Notes: generated by a model from the sequence alone, not told the origin. A stretch of DNA of 64,000 bases from Verrucomicrobiaceae bacterium (GCA_027491155.1 JAIXWR010000045.1:1-64000); one strand, 5' to 3'; shown: positions 28,515 to 38,639, counted from the first letter of the stretch. Made by a program: numbers and translations.

Positions 28515-29459
28515 ATGAAAGCCCTCCGCCTCCTCTTCCTCCTCCCCGCCCTTGCCTCCGCCCAGGAAAGCATCGAGCGGCTCGACCCCGCGCTGGACGC
28601 CATCCTCGATCCCCAGGCGAAGATTGAAACGCTGTGCAAGGGCTTCGACTGGGCCGAGGGACCGGTGTGGGACGAGAAGGAGCAGCGGCTGCTGTTTTCC
28701 GACGTGCCGCGCAACACGATCTACCAGTGGAAGGAGGGCGACACCGAGGCGTCGGTGTTCATGAAGCCTTCGGGCTTCACCGGGATCGGCGCCTACGGCC
28801 GCGAGCCGGGGTCGAACGGGCTGGCGATGGACGCGAAGGGCGTGCTGCATTTCTGCGAGCACGGCGACCGGCGCGTTTCCTACCTCACCCCGGGCGGCGG
28901 CAAGCGGACGCTGGCGGACAACTACAACGGCAAGCGCTTCAACTCGCCCAACGATCTGGCGATCGCGGCCAACGGCGATGTCTATTTCACCGATCCGCCC
29001 TACGGGCTGGGCGGCGAGCAGTTCCGCGAACTCGATTTCCACGGCGTCTATCGCGTGACCCCGCAGGGCGTGGTGTCGCTGGTCACCCGCGACCTCGATC
29101 GACCGAACGGCGTGGCGCTTTCGCCCGACGGCAAGATCCTCTACGTTGCGCAGTCGCACGGCCCACTGCCGGTCATCATGGCCTACCCTCTGAAGGCCGA
29201 CGGCTCGGCCGAGGGGGGGAAGGTGTTCTTCAACTGCAAGGACCTGAAGGGGCCGGGTTTGCCCGACGGGCTCAAGGTCGATGCCAAGGGCAACGTCTTC
29301 TCCACCGGTCCCGGCGGCTGCCTGATCCTCGATCCGCAGGGCAAGCTGTTAGGCCGGATCCTCTGCGGCCGGCCGACCGCGAACGTGGCCTTCGGCGAGA
29401 AGGGCAAGCGGCTTTACCTCACTTCCGACGACCGGATCCTGCGGGTGGCGTTGAAATAG
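28515..29459 (+). CDS. Gluconolactonase / SMP-30 family exported protein
   Basis: FDWAEGPVWDEKEQRLLFSDVPRNTIYQW; NSPNDLAIAANGDVYFTDPPYGL; RPNGVALSPDGKILYVAQS. Confidence 0.92.
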   Translation: MKALRLLFLLPALASAQESIERLDPALDAILDPQAKIETLCKGFDWAEGPVWDEKEQRLLFSDVPRNTIYQWKEGDTEASVFMKPSGFTGIGAYGREPGSNGLAMDAKGVLHFCEHGDRRVSYLTPGGGKRTLADNYNGKRFNSPNDLAIAANGDVYFTDPPYGLGGEQFRELDFHGVYRVTPQGVVSLVTRDLDRPNGVALSPDGKILYVAQSHGPLPVIMAYPLKADGSAEGGKVFFNCKDLKGPGLPDGLKVDAKGNVFSTGPGGCLILDPQGKLLGRILCGRPTANVAFGEKGKRLYLTSDDRILRVALK

Positions 29460-29461
29460 CT

Positions 29462-31414
29462 TCAGGGGCTTTCCGTCACCACGATCCGGTAAAAGCGCCG
29501 GTCACCGGGTGCCGGTGGATCGTCGGTCCAGGTCACGGCGTGCCCGTCGCCGGCAAAAGGGCCGGCGGCTTGCATCCAGTTCGCGAGATCGGGGCTTCGT
29601 TCGACCTGATAGATCCGGCCCGGGCTGGTCGGGAAGTTCACGGTGATCCCGCCAGGCGCCGGTTCGCGGGTGACTTGCCATTCGTAGCGGTCGGGTTGAA
29701 CGGGATCGGTGTCGAAATGGTATTCGTCCGCGTTGGTCCGGCCGTCGCCATCGGAATCGCCGGCGTCCGGGGCGGCGGGATCGGACAGGCGCAGGATCTT
29801 CCAGTTCCGGTAGCGGTCGGAGGCGGTGGCGGAAGCGACGAGGGAGGGCAGGGAGTCCACCGTGCCGTTCAAGGTGATGATGCGGTAATCGTAGCCCGCG
29901 TCTCCCGTCACCGCGGCATCCGGGTATTCCGTCACTCCGGCCGCGACCGTGGCGAGGGGAACCCAGATCGTGCCGCCGGCGTCGCGGCGCTCGATCCTTG
30001 ATCCGCTTTCAATGCCGGATTCGTCGGTCCACCGGACCTCGATGCGATCCAGCCGCGCCATGGCGGTCACGTTGGAAGCGGACCGCGGGCGGACGGGCTC
30101 CGCGAGATGGGTGTGGGACTTCCAGGTGGTCGCAGCGGTCGCCGAGCTGGCGATCCGGCCGTGGTAGGTCGCGCTGACCACGCTGCCATTGTCGGTGATC
30201 TCCAGGATTCCGTAACGGCCGTCACCTTCGCTCACCCCGCCGGAGTAGGGACCGCCCTTTTCGGAGCCGTTGCGCGTCAGCGAGGCCGCGTGGAAGACGG
30301 GAATGCGCGCTCCTCCGGTCACGTAGGACTCGGTGACCCGGCCGTCGTCGTAGGCCAGGGCGTGCATGTCGCCGGAAATGATCACGATGTTGCGGATGTC
30401 CTCGTCGCGGATGAACTCGAGCAGTTCGGTGCGCTCCGTTTGGTAGGAACCCCAGTTGTCGCGCACCGAGGAGATTGAAAGGAAGGGCAGGCCGCTCATC
30501 CAGACGATGAGCGGTGCTTCGGCGTCCCGGGCGGCGACGAGCTGGTCCTTGAACCACTGCTTCTGCGCGGTGCCCATCATCGATTTGTTTTCATCGTCGT
30601 CCCAGGAGTCGGGATCGCGCTCGGAGCGGAGGTCGGAGAGGATGAAACGGACCCGGCCGCATTGGAAGGTCTGCTGGATCGCCGCGTCGGGGCCCCCGGC
30701 CGGCAGCGGGTAATGCGGGACCATTTCCCGATAGACCCGGCGGTGGGCGCTCCGGCCGTCGCTGGTGCGGTCGGAGTTGTTCCCGGAGAAGTCGTGGTCG
30801 TCCCAGATGTAGGCGGTGGGGAGCTGGCGCGCCAGGTCGGCGAACTCCGGGCTTTCGACGAGGGAGTTGATGTAGTTCGAGCGGTAGGGCAGGGGATCGT
30901 CCACGTCGGTGTCCCGGTAGTTGAGGTCGCCCATGTGGATGAAAAAATCGAGGTCCTCGGTGAGGATCGTGCGGTGGACGAACTGGCCGGATTCCTCCCA
31001 GTCGCCGCAGCTGCTGAAGCCGAAGCGGAACGATGCGGGGCCGGTCGGCGGCAGGGTTCGGAAGCGGCCGGTGCGGGCGGGGGCGGTTTGCAGCGAGCCG
31101 TCGAGCTCGATGGCATAGAAATAGGTGGTCCGCGCGGCGAGGCCGGCGAAATCGAGGCGGACGTTGTTGCCCGAGACGGCGGAGGAGACGACCGGCGGGG
31201 AGAACAGCGGGTTGGCGAAGTCCGGCGAGGTGGAAACCGCGAGCCGGGCCTGGATGCCGGGTTCGTTGAGGTGGGCGGTGACGGCGATCGAGCCCGGAGT
31301 CACCGCCCCGCACCAGGGACCGGACACGATTTCCGGCAGCCCGCTGACGGTGGCCGTCAGCAAGAGGGCGAGGCAGGGGGACAGCAGTCGGGGCGAGGGG
31401 GGCGGCCCGGTCAT
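29462..31414 (-). CDS. PhoD-like metallophosphatase with C-terminal TSP3-like module
   Basis: FSFGFSSCGDWEE-type core RFGFSSCGDWEESGQFV, HMGDLNYRDTDVDDPLPYR, YIWDDHDFSGNNSDRTS, IISGDMHALAYDDG; C-term DSDGDGRTNADEYHFDTDP...FYRIVVTESP. Confidence 0.9.
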   Translation of the reverse strand: MTGPPPSPRLLSPCLALLLTATVSGLPEIVSGPWCGAVTPGSIAVTAHLNEPGIQARLAVSTSPDFANPLFSPPVVSSAVSGNNVRLDFAGLAARTTYFYAIELDGSLQTAPARTGRFRTLPPTGPASFRFGFSSCGDWEESGQFVHRTILTEDLDFFIHMGDLNYRDTDVDDPLPYRSNYINSLVESPEFADLARQLPTAYIWDDHDFSGNNSDRTSDGRSAHRRVYREMVPHYPLPAGGPDAAIQQTFQCGRVRFILSDLRSERDPDSWDDDENKSMMGTAQKQWFKDQLVAARDAEAPLIVWMSGLPFLSISSVRDNWGSYQTERTELLEFIRDEDIRNIVIISGDMHALAYDDGRVTESYVTGGARIPVFHAASLTRNGSEKGGPYSGGVSEGDGRYGILEITDNGSVVSATYHGRIASSATAATTWKSHTHLAEPVRPRSASNVTAMARLDRIEVRWTDESGIESGSRIERRDAGGTIWVPLATVAAGVTEYPDAAVTGDAGYDYRIITLNGTVDSLPSLVASATASDRYRNWKILRLSDPAAPDAGDSDGDGRTNADEYHFDTDPVQPDRYEWQVTREPAPGGITVNFPTSPGRIYQVERSPDLANWMQAAGPFAGDGHAVTWTDDPPAPGDRRFYRIVVTESP

Positions 31415-31469
31415 ACGGGCGGAGATTGCCCGGAGCGGGGGGCGCCGGCAAGCCGGGAATCCATGATGG

Positions 31470-32333
31470 TCAGCGGGTCACGCCGCGCTGCGAACCTTCG
31501 ATGAAGGCGATCAGATGCTTCACCGGCTCGTGGTTGGCGGGCCGGTCGGCCTTCAGCGAGCTGAGCTGGCTGGCGAGGTTGCCGTCTTTGCGGAGGAAGA
31601 GCTTCTTGTAGGCCGACTTCAGGGCCTTGATGTCCTCCTCCGCGAAGCCGCGGCGCTGGAGGCCGACGAGGTTCAAGCCGCGGGTGGCTGCCGGGTTGCC
31701 GTCGACGATCATGTAGGGCGGCACGTCCTGCACCACCTTCGCGCAGCCGCCGGTGATCGAGTGGCAGCCGATCCGGCAGAACTGGTGGACCGCGGCGAGG
31801 CCGGAGACGATCGCGTGGTCCTCCATCACCACGTGGCCGCCGAGCGTGCCGTTGTTGGAGAGGATGACGTGGTTGCCGACCTGGCAGTCGTGGGCGACGT
31901 GGGAATAGCAGAGGAACAGGTTGTCCGATCCGATCCGGGTCGGCGTGTGCTCGTGGGTGCCGCGGTGGATGGTGCAGTTCTCGCGGAAGACATTTCGGTC
32001 GCCGATCTCGAGAAAGGTCGGCTCGCCCTGGTATTTCAGGTCCTGCGTCTTGCCACCGACCGCGGCGAAGGGGAAGAAGTGGTTCTCCCGGCCGATCCGG
32101 CACGGGCCGCCGAGGATCACGTGGGAGTGCAGCACGCAGCCGTCGCCCAGTTCGACGCCGGCGGCGATGACGCAGTAGGGCCCGACCTCGACGTTCTCGC
32201 CGAGCCGTGCTTCCGGGGAAATGACCGCCGTGGGATGGATCACGGCGGGAATCACGAACGAGGAGGCCGCCGATGGCGAACGTTTTTTGCGCGGTGGGGC
32301 GGCGGGCGATGAGAGAATCCGCGAACCTTTCAC
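31470..32333 (-). CDS. lpxA: Acyl-ACP--UDP-N-acetylglucosamine O-acyltransferase
   Basis: Hexapeptide repeats; IHPTAVISPEARLGENVEVGPYCVI, FRENCTIHRGT, YSHVAHDCQVGNHVILSNNGTLGGHV, GLNLVGLQRRGF. Confidence 0.95.
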   Translation of the reverse strand: MKGSRILSSPAAPPRKKRSPSAASSFVIPAVIHPTAVISPEARLGENVEVGPYCVIAAGVELGDGCVLHSHVILGGPCRIGRENHFFPFAAVGGKTQDLKYQGEPTFLEIGDRNVFRENCTIHRGTHEHTPTRIGSDNLFLCYSHVAHDCQVGNHVILSNNGTLGGHVVMEDHAIVSGLAAVHQFCRIGCHSITGGCAKVVQDVPPYMIVDGNPAATRGLNLVGLQRRGFAEEDIKALKSAYKKLFLRKDGNLASQLSSLKADRPANHEPVKHLIAFIEGSQRGVTR

Positions 32334-32388
32334 GAAGCGGCGCGGAGCCGGATGCCGCCGGTCTTCCTAGTCTGCGAGCCTTGCCGCC

Positions 32389-32910
32389 ATGCTCGCGAAC
32401 AACCTCCCCACCTTTCACCGCTGGTTCATGGCTGGCGGCGTCACCGCCGCGCCCGGGATCCTGCTGCACGGGGATCCCCTGTTGCCGGCGGGGATCTCCG
32501 CCGCCGTCGCGCGGCACCTCAACGAATTCGACGAGGATTCGCAAGGAAACTGGATCGCCTTCACGCCGGAGCTGATCCAGGCCATTTCCGAAGCTCCCGC
32601 CCAGCGGGGACTGCTCGGCTTGGAAGACTCCTGCCGCAACTGTCCGCCCGGCAGCCTTTGCGGACGCCGCAAGGTGCTGGCCGCGCTGGCGAGCCGCGGC
32701 AACGTGGTGCTGGACGGCCCGCTCGCGGTGGAAGCCTGCGCGCCCTTCGCCAATGTCTTCCGCGTTTCCCTGGGGCCCGCGCCCGGGGAAAGCCCGACCT
32801 TCCACCTCGTCCTCTGCCCGGAGTTGTTCCACGAGCGCTCGATGCCCGCGATCATCGGCGACACATATCTCGAATGGATGGCAGCGCGCGAGATGGCAGA
32901 CACCGTTTGA
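32389..32910 (+). CDS. Hypothetical protein upstream of cco cluster
   Basis: 173-aa ORF in divergent position to lpxA with CRNCPPGSLC Cys cluster. Confidence 0.6.
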   Translation: MLANNLPTFHRWFMAGGVTAAPGILLHGDPLLPAGISAAVARHLNEFDEDSQGNWIAFTPELIQAISEAPAQRGLLGLEDSCRNCPPGSLCGRRKVLAALASRGNVVLDGPLAVEACAPFANVFRVSLGPAPGESPTFHLVLCPELFHERSMPAIIGDTYLEWMAAREMADTV

Positions 32911-32983
32911 GAAGATCCGCGCATCCTCCCGCAATCCACGCGGCGACGATCTCCGGCTCATCCCTTCCACTCGCACCGCTGAC

Positions 32984-33136
32984 ATGAACGTCATCGCCCT
33001 CACCATCCTCGTGAGCTCCTGTCTGGCAGGCATCTTCATCTGCTGCTTCGCCGGCGAGTTCCGCCGATCCCGCCGCTCCTCGCCCGAACGCGACTCCCTG
33101 CTGCCCCTCGACGACGACACGAATTTCCCGAAATGA
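32984..33136 (+). CDS. ccoS: CcoS-like small membrane protein
   Basis: MNVIALTILVSSCLAGIFICCFAGEFRRSRR...; overlaps start of ccoNO (ATGA). Confidence 0.65.
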   Translation: MNVIALTILVSSCLAGIFICCFAGEFRRSRRSSPERDSLLPLDDDTNFPK

Positions 33137-35670
33137 ACACCGCGACCTCAAAGACGACCACCATCACCTATGACGACCGCACCGTGCGGCAGTTCATGAT
33201 CGCCTCCATCGTGTGGGGCATCGTGGGCATGCTCGTCGGGGTGATCTGCGCCACCCAGCTTTCCTGGTGGCAGATGAACGGCAAGTTCATCGAATCGATC
33301 ACCGGAGGCCTGTTCAAGGGCGAGGGCCTCCAGTACATCACCTTCGGTCGCCTCCGTCCGCTTCACACCAATGCGGTGATCTTCGCCTTCGTCGGCAACA
33401 TGATGTTCGCCGGCGTCTATTACTCGACGCAGCGCCTTTGCAAGTGCCGCACCGCCTCGGACCTGCTGTCGAAGATCCACATGTGGGGCTGGCAGTTGAT
33501 CATCGTGGCCGCGGCGATCACGCTTCCCGCCGGCCTGACCCGCGGCAAGGAATACGCCGAGTTGATCTGGCCGATCAACATCGCCGTCGCGCTGATCTGG
33601 GTGGTCTTCGCCATCAACTTCTTCTGGACCCTGGCCAAGCGCAACGAGCCGAGCCTCTACGTCGCCCTGTGGTTCTACATCGCGACCATCGTGACGATCG
33701 CGATGCTCTACATCGTCAACCACCTCTCCTTGCCGACCTCTTTCCTTCACTCCTATCCCGTCTTCGGAGGCTTCGCGGACGGCCTGGTGCAGTGGTGGTA
33801 CGGTCACAACGCCGTGGCCTTCTTCCTGACGACCCCGATCCTCGGGATCATGTATTACTTCCTGCCCAAGGCGGCGAACCGGCCGGTCTACAGCTACCGG
33901 CTGTCGATCGTCCACTTCTGGTCGCTGGTCTTCCTCTACATCTGGGCCGGACCGCACCATCTGCTCAACACCTCGCTCCCGCGCTGGTTGCAGATGCTCG
34001 GGATGCTGTTTTCGCTCATGCTCTGGGCCCCTTCCTGGGGTGGGATGCTGAATGGCCTGCTCACCCTGCGCGGGGCATGGGCGAAACTACGCACCGATCC
34101 GGTGATCAAGTTCTTCGTCGCCGGCATCACCTTCTACGGCATGGCCACTTTCGAAGGCCCGCTGCTTTCGATCCGGGCGGTCAACGCGCTGTCCCATTAC
34201 ACCGACTGGGGCATCGGCCATGTCCACTCCGGCGCCCTCGGTTGGAACGGCTTCATGGCCGCCGGCCTGTTCTACTGGCTCGCGCCGCGGCTGTGGAAAA
34301 CCAAGCTGTGGTCCGCTTCGCTGGCCAACATGCACTTCTGGATCGGGCTCGTCGGCATCCTGCTCTACGTGGTGGCGATGTGGACCTCCGGGATCATGCA
34401 GGGCCTGATGCTCGGGGAGGTCGCGGAAGGCGGCACCACGCTGAAGTACGAGTTCGTGGAAACGCTCAAGGCGATCCAGCTCCCCTACATCCTCCGCTCG
34501 ATCGGCGGAACGCTCTATCTCATCGGCTTCTTCCTCTGCGCTTATAACATCTTCAAGACCGCCCGCTCCGGCCAGCCTCACGACGATACCGTGGAAGTGA
34601 CGGTGCCCGTGAAGGAGCACGACAAGATGCCGCTTTCGCAGGGCCTGTTCAGCGATCCGGTGGCCTACACCGTGGCCGGCCTGGCGGCGATGATCCTGTG
34701 GTTCTTCCTGCCTCCCCACGCCGACAAGGCCGCGCTGCTGGTGGCCATGGTGCTTGGCGTCCAGGCCGTCCGAACCTTCCGCCGCAAGGGCCAGGCATGG
34801 GACCAGTGGCACGAAAGCCTGCTGCGCAACTACCTGCCCTTCACCCTGCTGATCTTCGTGGCCGTGGCGATCGGCGGGGGCGTGCAGATCGTTCCCGCGC
34901 TGCTGGTGAACCGCGCCAAGAACATCGAGGGCCGCCTGCAGGAGCTCTACACGCCGCTCGAGCTGGCCGGCCGCGATATCTATGTCGCCGAAGGTTGCTA
35001 CAACTGCCACTCGCAGATGATCCGCACCCTGGTGCCGGACGTGATGCGCTACGGCCGGGCCGGCGTGGTGGATGACTACTCGCACCTTGGCGAATCCCTG
35101 TTCGACCATCCCTACCAGTGGGGTTCCAAGCGCACCGGTCCGGACCTCGCCCGCGAGGGCGGCCCGCTGGTCGCCGGATCCACCCACGTCCGTTCCGGCA
35201 AGCGCGACAACAAGTGGCACTGGTTCCACTTCATGAACCCGCGCTGGGCGAACGAGGACTCCAACATGCCTTCCTACCCCTGGCTCTACGAGAAGAAGAC
35301 CGACTTCAAGTCGCTGCCGTCCAAGATCGCCGTCCAGAGCCGCCTCGGCGTGCCCTATCCGGCCTGGACCAAGGACGAGATCGACCAGCAGGCCCGCGAG
35401 CAGGGCATGGCGATCGCCCGCTCGCTGTTCGAAGGTACCACGCCGGTCGGCTACGAGCCGATGAAGGGCGCGAGCACCGAGGAACTGGTCCGCCATTTCT
35501 CGGAAAGCCAGGTGGTGGCGCTGATCGCCTACATGCAGAAGCTCGGCAGCTATCAGGTGATCATCAAGGACGGCCTGCCGACACCGACGCCGCTCGATCC
35601 CGACAGCTACCGCAAGGTGGCCGAGAAGACCGAGGCCTTCCGCAAGGGTGAAACCACGACCAATCCCTGA
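33133..35670 (+). CDS. ccoNO: cbb3-type cytochrome c oxidase, fused subunits I and II (CcoNO)
   Basis: CcoN core (WWYGHNAVAFFLTTPILGIMYYFLPKAANRPVYSYRLSIVHFWSLVFLYIWAGPHHLLNT) fused to CcoO with CYNCHSQMIRTLVPDVMRYG. Confidence 0.95.
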   Translation: MNTATSKTTTITYDDRTVRQFMIASIVWGIVGMLVGVICATQLSWWQMNGKFIESITGGLFKGEGLQYITFGRLRPLHTNAVIFAFVGNMMFAGVYYSTQRLCKCRTASDLLSKIHMWGWQLIIVAAAITLPAGLTRGKEYAELIWPINIAVALIWVVFAINFFWTLAKRNEPSLYVALWFYIATIVTIAMLYIVNHLSLPTSFLHSYPVFGGFADGLVQWWYGHNAVAFFLTTPILGIMYYFLPKAANRPVYSYRLSIVHFWSLVFLYIWAGPHHLLNTSLPRWLQMLGMLFSLMLWAPSWGGMLNGLLTLRGAWAKLRTDPVIKFFVAGITFYGMATFEGPLLSIRAVNALSHYTDWGIGHVHSGALGWNGFMAAGLFYWLAPRLWKTKLWSASLANMHFWIGLVGILLYVVAMWTSGIMQGLMLGEVAEGGTTLKYEFVETLKAIQLPYILRSIGGTLYLIGFFLCAYNIFKTARSGQPHDDTVEVTVPVKEHDKMPLSQGLFSDPVAYTVAGLAAMILWFFLPPHADKAALLVAMVLGVQAVRTFRRKGQAWDQWHESLLRNYLPFTLLIFVAVAIGGGVQIVPALLVNRAKNIEGRLQELYTPLELAGRDIYVAEGCYNCHSQMIRTLVPDVMRYGRAGVVDDYSHLGESLFDHPYQWGSKRTGPDLAREGGPLVAGSTHVRSGKRDNKWHWFHFMNPRWANEDSNMPSYPWLYEKKTDFKSLPSKIAVQSRLGVPYPAWTKDEIDQQAREQGMAIARSLFEGTTPVGYEPMKGASTEELVRHFSESQVVALIAYMQKLGSYQVIIKDGLPTPTPLDPDSYRKVAEKTEAFRKGETTTNP

Positions 35671-35683
35671 ACCTCCTGCCGCC

Positions 35684-35860
35684 ATGTTCAAACGACTCAA
35701 CCTGGAAGACTGGGGCGACCTCGTCCCGATGACCGCCTTCGGGGTGCTCTTCACCTTCTTCCTCTTCGCCATGCTCTGGGCCCTGCGCCTGCGGCCGGCC
35801 GAGCGCAAGCGCATGGCGGAACTCCCGCTTCAAGATTCCAAAGACACTTCCGATCCATGA
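35684..35860 (+). CDS. ccoQ: CcoQ-like small membrane protein
   Basis: MFKRLNLEDWGDLVPMTAFGVLFTFFLFAMLWALRLRPAERKRM; operon position; ATGA overlap with ccoP. Confidence 0.7.
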   Translation: MFKRLNLEDWGDLVPMTAFGVLFTFFLFAMLWALRLRPAERKRMAELPLQDSKDTSDP

Positions 35861-36480
35861 ATCCCGAGATCAAACGCGGCAACTACGCCAAGGAAAAGGG
35901 CGAGGTCGTGCTCCGCGAGCACGAGTACGACGGCATCCAGGAGTTCGACCAGAAACTCCCCAACTGGTGGCTCTTCACCTTCTACGGGGCCATCGTCTGG
36001 TTCGTCGTTTACTGGGGCCTCTACTACCACACCAAGATCTACCGGACCGACCAGGAGAAGGTGGTCGCGAGCATCACCGCCCTTCACGAGAAGAAGGAGG
36101 CGGAGCTTGCGGCCCTCATGAACTCGCTCGACGACGCGACCATGATCGGCAAGTTGGCCACCGACCCGGTGGTCGTCGCGTCCGGCGAGGCGATCTACAC
36201 GACGAACTGCGTGGCCTGCCATGCCGCGGACCTGAGCGCCACGATGGAGGTCGCCGGCAACAAGATCCCGCTGCCCGGCATGTCCCTGAACGACGGCGTG
36301 TGGAAGTACGGGTCGAAGCCGATGGATCTTTTCAAGCTGATCAACGAAGGCACCCCGGCGGACTCGCCCGGTCACAACGGCGCGAAGATGGTCGCCTGGG
36401 GCCAGGTTCTCTCGCCGAAACAGATCGCCGAGGTCACCGCCTACATCATTTCAAAGAATCCCAAGGACTTCGGCGGTTGA
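35857..36480 (+). CDS. ccoP: cbb3-type cytochrome c oxidase subunit III (CcoP), one CxxCH motif
   Basis: EHEYDGIQEFDQKLPNWWLFTFYGAIVWFVVYWGLYY N-term domain; single TNCVACHAADL heme site. Confidence 0.9.
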   Translation: MNPEIKRGNYAKEKGEVVLREHEYDGIQEFDQKLPNWWLFTFYGAIVWFVVYWGLYYHTKIYRTDQEKVVASITALHEKKEAELAALMNSLDDATMIGKLATDPVVVASGEAIYTTNCVACHAADLSATMEVAGNKIPLPGMSLNDGVWKYGSKPMDLFKLINEGTPADSPGHNGAKMVAWGQVLSPKQIAEVTAYIISKNPKDFGG

Positions 36481-36518
36481 GCCTCCGTCCGTCTTTTCCC
36501 CCCCCCACCCCGAAACCA

Positions 36519-36719
36519 ATGAACCAAGAGAAATGCAGCCATGACGAAGGTCACGGCACCCTGCGCCAGCGCGTGATGGACCACCTGGTCGGTCTCGTTC
36601 CCAAGGAAACCGCGATCTGCGAGTTCGATTGCTCGCGGACCGAGTGCTCGAACGAGGAATGGTCCCATTGCAAGCGCCGGCTCGCTTCGCTCGAGCCGGT
36701 CGAGGCGACCCCGGGTTGA
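36519..36719 (+). CDS. Small Cys-rich protein in cco cluster
   Basis: 66 aa MNQEKCSHDEGHGTLRQRVMDHLVGLVPKETAICEFDCSRTECSNEEWSHCKRRLASLEPVEATPG, 39 nt after ccoP. Confidence 0.65.
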   Translation: MNQEKCSHDEGHGTLRQRVMDHLVGLVPKETAICEFDCSRTECSNEEWSHCKRRLASLEPVEATPG

Positions 36720-37073
36720 TTGGCCCCTCCGGGGCTGGCAACGGTCTCCTGTCATAGACGCGCCGGGACGGTCAATCCGCCCGGGTGGACTCACTTTGCC
36801 TTGAGATGGCGTAGGTGGGTGAGAGGCGATACTTGGGCGGTTTCGTAGGCATCTCGCCCTAGGGGCTGAAATGGGCGGGCCCGCCTGCCCTGCATCGCTT
36901 CAACGAAGGGGCGGCCCGGGCCCGAGCCGGGTAGGGGGGGCTTGCGGCAGGATGCCGCAGCCACTTCACGGTTCGGACGGGGTCCTTGCTTTTGCAGGAT
37001 TCGCGCATCCTGCGCGATGGAATGCGGAGCGGGCCCGGCGGGGGCAGGGCATCGTGCGGCCGTTCACTCCACC

Positions 37074-38477
37074 ATGTCCGCACCCGCCCAGAAGCAGCCG
37101 AACCTCGATTCCGTCACCACGATCAATCAGGACGGGTCGCGCTTCTTCCTGCATCCCGCGGATGTCAAAGGGCGCTGGACGCTGGCGCGGCGGGTCTTCG
37201 GGATCCTGCTGATCGCGATCTACGTGGCCCTTCCCTGGATTCCGGTCAACGGCAGCCCGGCGCTGTTCTTCGATGTCGAGATGCGGCGCTTCCATGTCTT
37301 CGGGCTGACGCTCGTGCCCCAGGACCTGTGGGTGATGTTCTTCGGCGTGACGGGTCTCGGCTTCACGCTGTTCTTCGTCACCGCGCTGCTCGGCCGGCTG
37401 TGGTGCGGCTGGGCCTGTCCTTACACCGTGTTCCTGGACCACGTGTTCCGCCGGATCGAGCGCTGGATCGAGGGCGACTCGGTGGCGCGGAAGCAACTCG
37501 CCGCCGCGCCTTGGACCGCCGGCAAGGTGCTGCGACGGGTGCTGAAGCACGGGCTCTATGTGCTCTGCGCGACGCTGATCGCCCATGTGTTCCTTTCCTA
37601 TTTCGTCTCGATCGAACGCCTCTACAGCCACATGCAGGAAGGCCCGCTGGCCCATGCCACGGCCTTCGGCATCGTGGTCTTCCTCACGCTGGTCTTGTGG
37701 TTCTGCTTCGGCTGGTTCCGCGAGCAGTTCTGCATCATCATGTGCCCCTACGGCCGCTTGCAGAGCGCGCTGACGGACGACGACACGGTGGTCATCGGCT
37801 ACGACGAGAAGCGCGGCGAGCCGCGCGGCCCGAAGGACAAGGTGAGTGGTTCTTGCATCGACTGCCGGCGCTGCGTGAACGTCTGCCCGACCGGGATCGA
37901 CATCCGCAACGGCTTGCAGCTCGAATGCATCGGCTGCGCGGCCTGCATCGACGCCTGCGACGACATCATGACCAGGATTGGCCGGCCGAAGGGGCTGGTC
38001 CGCTACGACTCGCTCAACGGGCTGTCGGGCAAGAAGCGTCGAATCCTGCGGCCGCGGGTGATTGCCTACACGCTGCTGGGCCTGCTGGGGCTGACGGCGT
38101 TTTCGATCGCCGGCTGGAAGCGGGCCAAACCCTTCACCGCGGATTTCTCCCGGATGCGCGGCCAGCCGTTCTATGCCGACGGCTCGGCGGTGCGAAACCA
38201 CTACCAGGTGCGCTTTCACAACAAGCGCAACCAGCCGGCCCGCTTCAGCGTGCAGCTGGCGGACGCGCCGGAAGGCTTCACGCTCAGCGGGGCGGATGCG
38301 GTGGTCGAAGTCCCGCCGCTCGGCGAGGTGACCCGGCCCGCGATCGTGGTCGTGCCGGCCGGTTCCTACCGGGGCACCACCGCGCTGCAGTTCGAGGTCC
38401 GCGCCGAGCCGGGCGACGTGACGATCCGCCACGAGATGCGTTTCCTCGGCCCCGATCCCTATTCTTCCCAACCCTGA
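37074..38477 (+). CDS. ccoG: Cytochrome c oxidase accessory protein CcoG (polyferredoxin-like)
   Basis: FFLHPADVKGRWTLARRVFGILL; GWACPYTVFLDHVFRRIERWIEG; CIDCRRCVNVCPTGIDIRNGLQLECIGCAACIDACD. Confidence 0.95.
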   Translation: MSAPAQKQPNLDSVTTINQDGSRFFLHPADVKGRWTLARRVFGILLIAIYVALPWIPVNGSPALFFDVEMRRFHVFGLTLVPQDLWVMFFGVTGLGFTLFFVTALLGRLWCGWACPYTVFLDHVFRRIERWIEGDSVARKQLAAAPWTAGKVLRRVLKHGLYVLCATLIAHVFLSYFVSIERLYSHMQEGPLAHATAFGIVVFLTLVLWFCFGWFREQFCIIMCPYGRLQSALTDDDTVVIGYDEKRGEPRGPKDKVSGSCIDCRRCVNVCPTGIDIRNGLQLECIGCAACIDACDDIMTRIGRPKGLVRYDSLNGLSGKKRRILRPRVIAYTLLGLLGLTAFSIAGWKRAKPFTADFSRMRGQPFYADGSAVRNHYQVRFHNKRNQPARFSVQLADAPEGFTLSGADAVVEVPPLGEVTRPAIVVVPAGSYRGTTALQFEVRAEPGDVTIRHEMRFLGPDPYSSQP

Positions 38478-38483
38478 CCTACC

Positions 38484-38639
38484 ATGAATCCCGTAGATGA
38501 AAAGAAGGACGGCTTCCTCGTCCGCCATCCCTGGTTGTTCGTCCTGCTCGCCTTCGCGCTGCTGATCTCGGCGTGGACCGCGCTGATCACCGTGGCGGTG
38601 AAGCATTCGCCGCAGCAGGTGGAGTTGAATCTGAAATGA
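38484..38639 (+). CDS. Short single-TM protein, CcoH/FixH-like position
   Basis: MNPVDEKKDGFLVRHPWLFVLLAFALLISAWTALITVAVKHSPQQVELNLK*, read directly; lies between ccoG and SafE/CcoI genes. Confidence 0.6.
   Translation: MNPVDEKKDGFLVRHPWLFVLLAFALLISAWTALITVAVKHSPQQVELNLK

Noticed and set aside
34087-35814. 575-aa minus-strand ORF
   Set aside because: Antisense to ccoNO, no recognisable domain.
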